Below, one piece after another: positions 16,664-22,429 of a DNA stretch of 26,977 nt; the stretch's first letter is position 1; each line of letters opens with the position of its first letter. The position numbers and the translations under genes were made by a program. The notes under the pieces were generated by a model. It was not told the DNA's origin. It did no database searches and saw only the letters and a list, made by a program, of their open reading frames with translations. Source of the DNA: a virus; IMG/VR virus record IMGVR_UViG_3300028925_004769, positions 1 through 26,977 of that record. The stretch is one strand, 5' to 3'.

Positions 16664-16800
16664 TTAAGAAATTTTATTAACTCTGCTTTATTCATATCTT
16701 TATCTTTCTCTTTATCTTGTTCTTTATCTTTAAGGGTAAAACATACCCTTATGATACCCTTTAAATACCCTTTAATTCTTTTCCATTTATATAATCCCAT
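16654..16800 (-). CDS. Possible 48-aa basic/KD-repeat leader ORF overlapping the repeat element
   Basis: An ATG at 16800-16798 opens a 48-codon frame: a basic start (MGLYKWKRIKGYLKG), then a Lys-Asp/Glu repeat KDKEQDKEKDKD and the ending MNKAELIKFLKVS. The DNA of this ORF contains the hairpin and the hexamer repeats described at 16696-16782, so it may be a nucleic-acid element that happens to be open. The right-hand copy encodes a much shorter version (MVFYTIKDKAKAKVKAKVKD at 26713-26781), sharing the T-[IL]-KDK register. That shared register is a point in favour of translation; the different lengths and lack of upstream homology are points against. Low confidence as a gene. Confidence 0.3.
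   Translation of the reverse strand: MGLYKWKRIKGYLKGIIRVCFTLKDKEQDKEKDKDMNKAELIKFLKVS
16696..16782 (-). repeat. Hairpin plus hexamer repeat element, copy 1
   Basis: On the minus strand, in order: AAAAGAATTAAA (16782-16771), three copies of AAGGGTA spaced 10-11 bases apart, the last of which forms a perfect 7-bp stem with TACCCTT (16750-16732, loop TGTTT), then six hexamers of the type AAAGAT (16731-16696). Any of the three AAGGGTA copies could pair with the single TACCCTT, so alternative hairpins are possible. There is no T-run after the stem, so it is not a normal terminator. A related element lies at 26716-26825. Confidence 0.6.
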
Positions 16801-17303
16801 TCCAAATTTTTTTATAATTTTTTTTTACTTCCAAAAACTGCTGAATATTCCATTTTATTTATTATAACTTTGTATTCCTTAGAATATACTGTTGCTCATA
16901 TCGCAACTAGCATATTTGATAACCTTCCCACTTAACAATATATATTATGTTTAAATTCAGAATAGGTAATGTCTATATACAACTGATCCCCTTTAAGATT
17001 ACTTGGAAGTTTTAATTCTAATGTATCTTTATGAAATTGGATTTAGATTTCTTGTGTTTGTGTGTATATGCTCAAGGAAGTGTATGTTGGAAATTGACGG
17101 AAAATTTTTAATCCCTTTTTTACTCCTTTAATCCTGTTTTTATCTTGAAAATCAACAAAATAAACACTTTTTTAACAAAATAATCATAAAAAAAGTAATT
17201 GTTAGTAAGTTTTGAAGAGAATTTGCTTGTAAAAGAAGAAAAAAAATTGCTTTATAACTAACAATCTTAAAAATATATTGCAACAATTAAAAATAATTAA
17301 GGT
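16801..17303. other. Non-coding AT-rich stretch upstream of the late operon
   Basis: I find no convincing gene on either strand; the longest minus-strand frames are under 25 codons. The minus strand has several T-rich tracts and two similar TTATTTTGTT sequences near 17160-17185 that might be promoter parts, but their spacing does not fit the Bacteroidota consensus. It lies between the terminator at 17304-17338 and the repeat element. Nothing else recognisable. Confidence 0.5.
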
Positions 17304-17338
17304 ATAAAAAAAGCTCACTTAATTAAAAGTAAGCTTTT
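17304..17338 (-). terminator. Intrinsic terminator of the accessory gene cluster
   Basis: The minus strand reads AAAAGCTTACTT, loop TTAATT, AAGTGAGCTTTT, followed by further T residues. The stem is 12 bp with one T-G wobble, ending in a run of seven T. It lies about 95 bases after the stop of the 79-aa gene at 17434 and separates the accessory cluster from the late-operon control region. Confidence 0.85.
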
Positions 17339-17433
17339 GTAGTTTGTTATTGCTTTAAGCTAACAGCTGAACAAAAATAGTAGGAAGATCAGAGCAATTA
17401 TATTGTTGCTAAATGGGATCTTGTCAAATTGAT

Positions 17434-17673
17434 TCATGCAATACAGTTGTTGCCCTCTTCATCAAACTCAAAATTAGTTATCTTTTCAGTGTTTAATCCT
17501 TGAATTTCTGACTCTAGAAATAATTCAGCTCTGTAATTTATTTCTTCTTCTGATAACTCAACTTCAAAATTGGCGCCAACTATCACAAAAATAGTGTTTT
17601 CTTTTTCTTTGTAGGTTGTCGGTATCTCTTGAAGTTTGAACCATTGCTCAGCATAATATGTTTTATTTTTCAT
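17434..17673 (-). CDS. Hypothetical protein, 79 aa
   Basis: An acidic small protein with a start MKNKTYYAEQWFKLQEIPTT and a middle section IFVIVGANFEVELSEEEINY that looks like two strands followed by a helix. No known motif. It is the last gene of the middle cluster, about 50 bases after the preceding gene and about 95 bases before the strong terminator. The leader (AACTTAATAAAATG) is A-rich as in its neighbours. Real gene likely; function unknown. Confidence 0.55.
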   Translation of the reverse strand: MKNKTYYAEQWFKLQEIPTTYKEKENTIFVIVGANFEVELSEEEINYRAELFLESEIQGLNTEKITNFEFDEEGNNCIA

Positions 17674-17722
17674 TTTATTAAGTTTATTTATTAGTTTTTG
17701 TTTTCATTGTTTTATTATTTAT

Positions 17723-17935
17723 TTAATCTATTAAATTAATTGACTGATGATATCCGTTGTCATCATCATAATCATCATAAAAATAACTTACCGAATTTTC
17801 TTCTCTCTCTATTGAAGCAAGACAATCTTCTAAGTCCCTTTTTTTATGGGTTTCATTGTAATGTAGAAATATATCTATATTCCTTGCCTTAATCTTTTTT
17901 AATTCCTTGTATAATCCTTGTAATTTAGTTTTCAT
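17723..17935 (-). CDS. Hypothetical protein, 70 aa
   Basis: The N-terminal half is a basic helix (KLQGLYKELKKIKARNIDIFLH) and the C-terminal half is acidic with an Asp/Tyr-rich stretch (SYFYDDYDDDNGYHQSINLI). The DNA for that stretch is a run of GAT/TAT codons and looks repeat-prone. No family recognised. Its start lies 7 bases after the stop of the 85-aa gene, so the two are probably co-translated. Confidence 0.55.
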   Translation of the reverse strand: MKTKLQGLYKELKKIKARNIDIFLHYNETHKKRDLEDCLASIEREENSVSYFYDDYDDDNGYHQSINLID

Positions 17936-17942
17936 AGTATAC

Positions 17943-18200
17943 TTATAAGTCTTTTATTTTTTCCTTCCATTCTCTTAATGTTGGCTCTGTTTCTCTGCTT
18001 GTTTGACCTGAAAAACCTATAAATACAAATCTTTTTAATTCGTAAGCGTACCAATTCGCAAACCTTATTGTATCTTCATTGCAAATATAATTTTCTTCAA
18101 TAGTCAATACTATATTTTCTATTGCTGTTTCGTGATCATTCATTGAAATACCATCATCATAATGAAGTGCAACCTCTTTTTTTAATTGTTTTTTATTCAT
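17943..18200 (-). CDS. Hypothetical protein, 85 aa
   Basis: An amphipathic, mainly helical protein: MNKKQLKKEVALHYDDGISM, a second helix ETAIENIVLTIEENY, a region TIRFANWYAYELKRFVFIG and the ending TEPTLREWKEKIKDL. No catalytic or metal-binding pattern is visible and I do not recognise the family. It lies about 33 bases after the GP88-family gene and before two other unknown small genes. Confidence 0.55.
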   Translation of the reverse strand: MNKKQLKKEVALHYDDGISMNDHETAIENIVLTIEENYICNEDTIRFANWYAYELKRFVFIGFSGQTSRETEPTLREWKEKIKDL

Positions 18201-18233
18201 TGTTTAAAGTTTAAATTAATTATTTATTTTGTT

Positions 18234-18836
18234 TTAGTGAAATATTAAACCCACTTTTTTATTGCTTGTAATAGCTTGCAAATCGTTTTCTGATGCATCT
18301 ATATAACCTGCAGCCGTTAAGGTTGTGAGGTCTTTAAAAATTCGTGCGTGCCTATGCTCTCTCGCATTAATTAAATGATCCGTTTTTGATCCTTCACTAA
18401 ATATAATTTTCATATTCTCAGGAAGTAATAAACCATCTGTAAAAAATTTTATGCTCTTAGTATATGCGTAAAAAATAACTGAGGGGTTATGCTCTGCAAT
18501 CTGTATCCATTTAGCCAAGTACTTTACACTATAGAAGTCGCCGCTATCATGAATGCGAATATAATTAGCTTTCTTTTTTTTAATCTCTGCATTCATCAAA
18601 CTATTAAAATTTGTTTGTTTGCTTATTTCGTATTTCTTTTCTTGTACCTCCTGAACGATTGGGTACCTTGTATAGTTTCCCTTCTGTGCGTAACAATACT
18701 TTACACAAGCGGCTGCAAATGGGCATGTTACTTTGCCGCTCTTGGTTTTGTATGCCGGTATACTAAAATTATAGATCTTAGTATTATTTTTTAAAGATGT
18801 TTTCTTCATCTTGCTATTCTGAGTTAGTAAATTCAT
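18234..18836 (-). CDS. GP88-family protein (Gene product 88-like), 200 aa
   Basis: Residues about 8-55 give NSKMKKTSLKNNTKIYNFSIPAY then CPFAAACVKYCYAQKGNY, with three cysteines (C38, C44, C48). Residues 94-127 give RIHDSGDFYS, an aromatic helix YLAKWIQIAEHNPS and FYAYTKS. This combination fits the phage and bacterial GP88 family (Pfam Gene product 88), whose biochemical role I cannot state; the Cys-rich motif suggests a metal or iron-sulphur site. Its base composition seems a little richer in CG than that of its neighbours, which could reflect transfer. It sits among small unknown genes in the accessory block. Alternative in-frame starts at M10 are possible. Confidence 0.75.
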   Translation of the reverse strand: MNLLTQNSKMKKTSLKNNTKIYNFSIPAYKTKSGKVTCPFAAACVKYCYAQKGNYTRYPIVQEVQEKKYEISKQTNFNSLMNAEIKKKKANYIRIHDSGDFYSVKYLAKWIQIAEHNPSVIFYAYTKSIKFFTDGLLLPENMKIIFSEGSKTDHLINAREHRHARIFKDLTTLTAAGYIDASENDLQAITSNKKVGLIFH

Positions 18837-18853
18837 TGTAAAAGTGTTTTAAA

Positions 18854-19033
18854 TTAATAATTTTTATTTGTGTTTTTTTCTTCAATTTCTATCAGTTCAA
18901 TAATTTGTAATTTTGTATAGTTTAGAGAGGAAAAAATTATTTTTTGTGATTTTTTCAACTCTTTTTCATTATTACTATTTAGAAATAATAATAAAGCGAG
19001 TTTTTCAATTAAAGTTTGTTTGAATGGGTTCAT
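18854..19033 (-). CDS. Hypothetical protein, 59 aa, short helical
   Basis: Translation from the ATG at 19033-19031 gives 59 residues: MNPFKQTLIEKLALLLFLNS, then a Lys-rich linker and SLNYTKLQIIELIEIEEKN. Predicted two-helix protein, the first helix rather hydrophobic. It fills what would otherwise be a 220-base gap, with 25 bases to the next upstream gene and 17 bases to GP88. No family recognised. The fit between its neighbours argues for a real gene. Confidence 0.5.
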   Translation of the reverse strand: MNPFKQTLIEKLALLLFLNSNNEKELKKSQKIIFSSLNYTKLQIIELIEIEEKNTNKNY

Positions 19034-19058
19034 TTTTTTATATTTTTAAGCTAATTAT

Positions 19059-19271
19059 TTATCTTTCGTTTGCTAAATTCCTACTGTTGCTATTCTCGTC
19101 AATTATTTCTATTTCTTCCATACATTCAAGACACATTTTTTCTTCTATCTCTTCAGGTGTTAAAATGTCGTTATCGCATCTTTTACAGCGTTCAACCTCT
19201 CTTTCGTTAAACTCTGTCGGATCATTGCCATGTGTGGCTCTTGTGCCTTCTGTATATTCTTTAATGTTCAT
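19059..19271 (-). CDS. Small zinc-finger-like acidic protein, 70 aa
   Basis: Residues 29-50 carry two Cys pairs: C29-x2-C32 (RCKRCDND) and, after 14 residues, C47-x2-C50 (CLECMEE). That is a four-cysteine zinc-ribbon pattern similar to small DksA/TraR-type or generic phage zinc fingers, but the conserved helical coiled-coil of DksA is missing. The rest is acidic and Asn-rich. In the accessory cluster between two unknown genes. Zinc binding likely; function unknown. Confidence 0.6.
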   Translation of the reverse strand: MNIKEYTEGTRATHGNDPTEFNEREVERCKRCDNDILTPEEIEEKMCLECMEEIEIIDENSNSRNLANER

Positions 19272-19284
19272 AATATGATTTTTT

Positions 19285-19614
19285 TTATTTTATTTGATTA
19301 ATAAATTTTTTCATTTCGTTTTCCCATTCTTTTAATTCTATAGGATTATTTGACTTATTAAAAGCTGAATCTACTGTACTGTAGTGTAACTCATACAGTC
19401 CCTCCCATTGATTTTTCAGTAAGTCAGTAACTATCTTACCTCCTTTATTCCTTACCCTATAGAACCACGCACTATTTCCTAACGTCCATTTAAAATACAA
19501 TGGTAAATCAGTGCCACTATACATTTTAATCACTGTGTTTGTCTCTGTTACTTCAAAGGTAACGGGACTACTAACCTGTTTTGTTAAACTGTCTTTTATT
19601 TCGTTATTATTCAT
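19285..19614 (-). CDS. Hypothetical protein, 109 aa
   Basis: A mixed alpha/beta protein: SPVTFEVTETNTVIKMY, then YFKWTLGNSAWFYRVRNKGG (two strands around an aromatic turn), a helix GKIVTDLLKNQWEGLYELHY and an ending PIELKEWENEMKKFINQIK. No signal peptide, membrane segment or known motif. It follows the 125-aa gene after a short repeat-rich spacer and has the A-rich leader of this cluster. Unknown function. Confidence 0.55.
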   Translation of the reverse strand: MNNNEIKDSLTKQVSSPVTFEVTETNTVIKMYSGTDLPLYFKWTLGNSAWFYRVRNKGGKIVTDLLKNQWEGLYELHYSTVDSAFNKSNNPIELKEWENEMKKFINQIK

Positions 19615-19621
19615 TTTGTTT

Positions 19622-19653
19622 TATTTATTATTTTATTATTTTATTATTTTATT
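19622..19653. repeat. Short AT repeat with period 8 (TTATTATT)
   Basis: The + strand runs TTATTATT-type octamers about four times around 19625-19655, covering the stop of the 125-aa gene and the start of the spacer to the next. On the minus strand it is AATAATAA repeated, with several TAA stops. Probably a slippage product in the leader of the 109-aa gene; no function seen. Confidence 0.4.
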
Positions 19654-20021
19654 ATTGTTATATCCGAATAAGATATTTTCTCTGTTGTTTTAGTCCCTAG
19701 TAAGTTGTAATCAACTAAAGTTATATACTTAGAACCGAATTTATTTATACTTAATCCGCTAGAGTAGAAATCTGTTTTTTCTCTTAATGTATAGTATTTT
19801 TTATCGTTATGTTTCATTAGGCAAATAGTATATATCCTATCTTCTAAGTAGTTATATTTTAAGTTTGTTAGTTTAATGTCTAGCTTATCGCTATCGTTTA
19901 CCAATAAACTTTTAATAATTTTTGCCGTAACTACTTGATTATCAGTAGTAGTTGTTGAAGTATTACTTGAGTTGATCTCTGTAACTTCTTGGTTTTCAGC
20001 GTTTTGTGTAAATAAATCCAT
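19644..20021 (-). CDS. Hypothetical protein, 125 aa, first gene of the accessory cluster
   Basis: The first 30 residues are low-complexity (Ser, Thr, Asn: NSSNTSTTTTDNQ) and probably disordered. From about 33 (VVTAKIIKSLLVNDSDKLDI) the sequence alternates as expected for a beta-rich domain: IYTICLMKHNDKKYYTL, FGSKYITLVDYNLL and ISYSDITIIK. No motif known to me. It opens the middle transcription unit after the long non-coding region, so its promoter should lie in 20022-20690, where I find no convincing match to the Bacteroidota -7 box. The stop overlaps the octamer repeat. Confidence 0.55.
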   Translation of the reverse strand: MDLFTQNAENQEVTEINSSNTSTTTTDNQVVTAKIIKSLLVNDSDKLDIKLTNLKYNYLEDRIYTICLMKHNDKKYYTLREKTDFYSSGLSINKFGSKYITLVDYNLLGTKTTEKISYSDITIIK

Positions 20022-20214
20022 TTTTGTTAGTTTTTTAATTAATATGGTGCAATATATACAAATAATTTACAATAAGATATTAAATTAATACAAATGTTTG
20101 TTCTTGTTTACTAGAGTAGAAAACACTTTTTTTAATTTTTTTTAAAAATAGCTTTTTTTTAATCTCTTTTCTTGCCTCTTTTTATTTGGTTGGTTGTGGT
20201 TTTGTGCTTTTTGT

Positions 20215-20246
20215 GGTTGGTTGGTTGGTTGGTTGGTTGGTTGGTT
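20215..20246. repeat. (GGTT)8 tandem tetranucleotide repeat
   Basis: Eight exact GGTT units on the + strand, preceded at 20188-20200 by further GGTT units broken by GTG. On the minus strand it reads (AACC)8. GG runs spaced by TT can fold as two-layer G-quadruplexes on the + strand. It is the most G-rich part of a very AT-rich non-coding region. Confidence 0.9.
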
Positions 20247-20573
20247 CTTTTTTTAAGTAATAGAACGCATGCACGTGATAACAATTTTTTTAATATAAAC
20301 AAGTAAAAAAGTAATTATTTTTTAATTTAGAATGATTCTAAATAATGAAGTAAAATTTAAAATAAAATTTATTTTCTAATGTCGAGAAACTGAACGAAAA
20401 AAAATCTTATATAAAAATATTCCACTTAAAAAAATCTTAATACATCAGGTTATCAACAAAAATTTTTGCACCTCCAAAAGTTGAAAAAAAAAATTTCACT
20501 TTTATAAAAAAAAATTATTGATTTGTAAAACTGATTTGCAAAAAATTTCTCATTTACACCACCTATATACCTA

Positions 20574-20629
20574 GCAGTTTCATGGCAGTTTCAGCAGACT
20601 CAGCAGTTTCAGCAGATTTGGCAGTTTCA
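20574..20629. repeat. Six 9-bp iteron-like direct repeats (GCAGTTTCA)
   Basis: Units starting at 20574, 20585, 20594, 20603, 20612 and 20621 read GCAGTTTCA four times exactly, with variants GCAGACTCA and GCAGATTTG in third... fifth positions (20594 and 20612), and a 2-base insert after the first unit. Period 9 over 56 bases, GC-rich against an AT-rich surround, and placed just after the terminator of the replication operon. Iteron-like binding sites or a recombination site are possible. Confidence 0.8.
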
Positions 20630-20679
20630 GGGAGAAATTAAAAAATAAAAATATTTTTAAAATAAAAAATAAAAAATAA

Positions 20680-20719
20680 AAAAATAAAAAAAAGCCAAGA
20701 AAAATTAATTCCTTGACTT
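20680..20719 (-). terminator. Intrinsic terminator of the replication operon
   Basis: The minus strand reads AAGTCAAGGAA, a short AT loop, then TTCTTGGCTT followed by T-rich sequence (TTTTTTATTTTTTTATT, 20691 leftward). The stem is about 10 bp with two G-T wobbles (20692-20719). It lies some 26 bases after the stop of the HTH gene at 20745 and would end the long leftward operon starting at 26595. Confidence 0.8.
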
Positions 20720-20744
20720 CTTCAAACTAAAACAAAACTAACAA

Positions 20745-20945
20745 CTAAATCTTTACATAGGTCTTGAACCTTAATATCTTATTGATTATAGATTGACTAA
20801 CTCTATAGGTTGATGCTAACTGATGCTGAGTAAACTCTCCTGTCTTGTAGTCAGCTCTAACCTTCTCTGCTTCTTCATAGGTAAACTTACGCTTTGCATA
20901 ACCTCCACCTCTCCTGTCCTTCCTGTCGTATATATTTACACTCAT
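20745..20945 (-). CDS. Small helix-turn-helix protein, 66 aa
   Basis: A basic start (YDRKDRRGGGYAKRKFTYEE) is followed by an HTH: EAEKVRADYKTGEFTQHQLA, STYRVSQSIINKILRFKTYV. The phrase TQHQLASTYRVSQSIINKIL is the helix-turn-recognition helix arrangement of the resolvase/Hin or homing endonuclease-associated HTH, in which a short protein recognises DNA. It overlaps the nuclease gene by 4 bases (ATGA) and is the last gene before the terminator. A DNA-binding regulator or a helper of the preceding nuclease is plausible. Confidence 0.65.
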   Translation of the reverse strand: MSVNIYDRKDRRGGGYAKRKFTYEEAEKVRADYKTGEFTQHQLASTYRVSQSIINKILRFKTYVKI

Positions 20946-21346
20946 ATCGTTTTATTAAAGTAGGCATCTATAACCTCTAATGATTGATCTAATCCTTTAG
21001 TAACCCTAGCACAATACCCTTGTTCGTTTAAGTATGCTATCCATTCTTTTTGTTCTTTGGTTGGGTAGGACTTCTTATCCTTTTTTATTTCAAGAAACAA
21101 TCCATGATACATTTCTCCTTTAAGGGTACCCCCCCCATCCCCCTTATCCCCCTCTACCCCCCTCTCCATAGGGAAACAGATTTGTAGGTCAGGGAAGCCT
21201 TTTACATAACCTGTAGCCTTAGCCTTCACAGCTTGTTTAAATGATGTCCTGATACCTCCTAAAGAAGCACAGTACATTACTTTAGGGTACTTAAGCTTTA
21301 GGTAAGTGATTACGCTTTTTTGTACTTCTTCTTCTTGATTTCTCAA
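20942..21346 (-). CDS. VRR-NUC domain nuclease, 134 aa
   Basis: Matches the VRR-NUC fold of PD-(D/E)XK nucleases: E5-E7 in a leading helix (NQEEEVQKSVITYLK), a basic middle section, GYVKGFPDLQ with D53, FLEIKK with E86 and K88, then Q99 in the helix TKEQKEWIAYLNEQGY and the ending ARVTKGLDQSLEVIDAYF. Phage VRR-NUC proteins are typically structure-specific or Holliday junction-type nucleases in replication modules. Between the D53 and E86 strands is an unusual Gly/Asp/Lys-rich insert (about residues 61-77) encoded by G-runs (see 21129-21162). It overlaps the upstream gene by 56 bases and the downstream HTH gene by 4. Confidence 0.85.
   Translation of the reverse strand: MRNQEEEVQKSVITYLKLKYPKVMYCASLGGIRTSFKQAVKAKATGYVKGFPDLQICFPMERGVEGDKGDGGGTLKGEMYHGLFLEIKKDKKSYPTKEQKEWIAYLNEQGYCARVTKGLDQSLEVIDAYFNKTI
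21129..21162 (-). other. G-quadruplex-forming motif inside the VRR-NUC gene
   Basis: On the minus (coding) strand the order is G6, TAGA, G5, ATAA, G5, AT, G8. Four runs of five or more G with loops of 2-4 bases is a very strong quadruplex motif, in an otherwise AT-rich genome. The G8 run is also a candidate for slippage and frame variation in this gene. Confidence 0.85.
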
Positions 21347-21527
21347 CTTTAGTTTTTTTAATTGATTGCTTGATTTCTCTACGAATCTCCATCATCTTAT
21401 TGTAGACTTTGATTTCTAACTCTGCATTATCTAATCCGAGTTCAATGATTTCTTCCTGAGCTTCTCTTAGTCTTAGGTTGAGGTAGATGCAATAGAACAG
21501 TACAACTACAAACAGTATGATTTCCAT
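21291..21527 (-). CDS. Small membrane-anchored coiled-coil protein, 78 aa
   Basis: An N-terminal membrane segment (residues about 2-17, EIILFVVVLFYCIYLN) is followed by a charged coiled coil (LREAQEEIIELGLDNAELEI, then KMMEIRREIKQSIKKTK) and a strongly basic tail KSRRRSTKKR. The layout, one N-terminal anchor then a coiled coil, is that of an inner-membrane spanin, but it lies inside the replication operon, not near lysis genes, so I do not call it one. It overlaps the VRR-NUC gene by 56 bases. Function unknown. Confidence 0.55.
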   Translation of the reverse strand: MEIILFVVVLFYCIYLNLRLREAQEEIIELGLDNAELEIKVYNKMMEIRREIKQSIKKTKVEKSRRRSTKKRNHLPKA

Positions 21528-21538
21528 ATATTGTTTAT

Positions 21539-21778
21539 TTAATAATTAGTATTTCCATATTGACCTTCAACATAGATGCTCTTGAACATGATGTCCATTT
21601 CTTTATTCCCTGATTTTAACTGCCTTATGATTCTTGCATTAATATTAGCATCCTTCTTAATCATCTCAATGTTATCAGTTAAGACAAATGTATCAATTCT
21701 TTTGAACTTATAGTGCATTGCCGAACCTTTCTTGCGATAACCATACTCTATCATAACCCTATAGATAGGGCTAGACAT
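21539..21778 (-). CDS. Hypothetical protein, 79 aa
   Basis: A beta-rich start (IYRVMIEYGYRKKGSAMHYKFKRID) and then a helix DNIEMIKKDANINARIIRQL. The ending IMFKSIYVEGQYGNTNY may be a further strand. The gene overlaps the previous one (ATG TCT AG), so the two are likely co-translated. No family recognised. Confidence 0.55.
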   Translation of the reverse strand: MSSPIYRVMIEYGYRKKGSAMHYKFKRIDTFVLTDNIEMIKKDANINARIIRQLKSGNKEMDIMFKSIYVEGQYGNTNY

Positions 21779-21935
21779 TAATTTCTTTTAATCTGTCTTG
21801 AGTTATTTCGCAAAGCTCATTGCCATTTTCATCCTGCAATATATCCTTATACATTCCGTTCTGATACCACTCACTAACAACAGTTAGCACCTCTTGTTCA
21901 GTTAGCTTTAATCTTTCAATTATATTTTCTTCCAT
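21771..21935 (-). CDS. Hypothetical protein, 54 aa, short acidic
   Basis: Translation from the ATG at 21935-21933 gives 54 residues in two helices: MEENIIERLKLTEQEVLTVVSE and, after a turn with NGMYKDIL, CEITQDRLKEINV. Its stop lies inside the ATG of the next gene (overlap of 8 bases), and it fits into an otherwise empty gap after the DUF3310 gene. That compact packing is the main reason to believe it. Function unknown. Confidence 0.5.
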   Translation of the reverse strand: MEENIIERLKLTEQEVLTVVSEWYQNGMYKDILQDENGNELCEITQDRLKEINV

Positions 21936-21939
21936 ATAG

Positions 21940-22251
21940 CTATTCTTTAATTTTCTCTAACTCGAACTCTAAGTGAGCTATAGCTTTGGTAAGGCAGTCA
22001 ATAGGTGTGTCGTGCTTATGATAAGCTCTCAAGATGTAGGTAGTGGCTGTGGCAAGGTGGTAAGGTAAGTCAAAGTTATCACAAACCTTTCTAGCTTCAT
22101 ACCCGTTCTTTCCTTTATAGTAACTTGGAACTCTTTTGTCCCATAATCCTAACTCCTCTTTAGTTAGTTTCATCTTAGGATTAACCCCCCACTTGTTATC
22201 CTTATCACTAACTACTACATCTTTCCAATCTTCAATTTTATTGTCTTTCAT
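21940..22251 (-). CDS. DUF3310-family protein, 103 aa
   Basis: Residues about 42-101 show the family pattern: P-S-Y-Y-K-G-x-N-G-Y-E-A at the start, a middle helix VCDNFDLPYHLATATTYILR with the conserved Y/TxxYxxR, then KHDTPIDCLTKAIAHLEFEL, which matches the D-L-x-K-A-x-x-Y-L-E ending. DUF3310 includes T7 gp1.7, a nucleotide kinase-like protein, and others of unknown role. Here it lies in the replication operon. The Glu/Lys-rich first 40 residues are extra to the family. Good family match; activity not shown. Confidence 0.7.
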   Translation of the reverse strand: MKDNKIEDWKDVVVSDKDNKWGVNPKMKLTKEELGLWDKRVPSYYKGKNGYEARKVCDNFDLPYHLATATTYILRAYHKHDTPIDCLTKAIAHLEFELEKIKE

Positions 22252-22429
22252 TTAATCTATCATTTTCTAGTCCTCCTGTTCGTGTAACAACTCTATCCCT
22301 TTTATCCATTTGATCCATCCTCCATATAATCTTTTCATTTCTTTTGCTCCTTATTATTCCCTCAATAATACTCATAAATATAAGCATAGAAATTATAAAA
22401 ACTATAACACATCCTATTAATAATATCAT
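22238..22429 (-). CDS. Single-pass membrane protein, 63 aa
   Basis: Residues 2-24 are a strong hydrophobic segment (ILLIGCVIVFIISMLIFMSI), followed by a basic soluble part (IIRSKRNEKIIWRMDQMDKRD). With the positive charge after the segment, the C-terminus is probably inside the cell. It starts within the stop of the previous gene (ATGA) and overlaps the DUF3310 gene by 14 bases. Function unknown; superinfection exclusion or membrane signalling would be guesses. Confidence 0.6.
   Translation of the reverse strand: MILLIGCVIVFIISMLIFMSIIEGIIRSKRNEKIIWRMDQMDKRDRVVTRTGGLENDRLNERQ

Larger units (their letters stand above)
20022..20691. other. Long AT-rich non-coding region, candidate replication origin or control region
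   Basis: About 670 bases without a convincing gene on either strand. It contains (GGTT)8 at 20215-20246, six 9-bp direct repeats at 20574-20629, runs of A and T of up to about 9, and the sequence TTATCAACA at 20450-20458 (one mismatch from the DnaA box TTATCCACA). The nearby operon encodes a DnaA domain IV-like protein, a helicase loader and an initiator-like protein, so an origin here is possible, but no direct proof is in the sequence. The promoter of the 125-aa gene must also be somewhere in this stretch. Confidence 0.4.

Noticed and set aside
16732-16750. Intrinsic terminator at the copy 1 hairpin
   Set aside because: The stem is followed by an A-rich hexamer tract instead of T on the minus strand, and a strong terminator already lies upstream at 17304-17338.
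20574-20629. CRISPR-like or diversity-generating repeats
   Set aside because: Units are only 9 bp, back to back, with no unique spacers, and no Cas or reverse transcriptase gene is in the window.
21291-21527. Inner-membrane spanin (lysis)
   Set aside because: The anchor plus coiled-coil layout fits, but no lysis genes are nearby, no outer spanin is seen, and it lies inside the replication operon.
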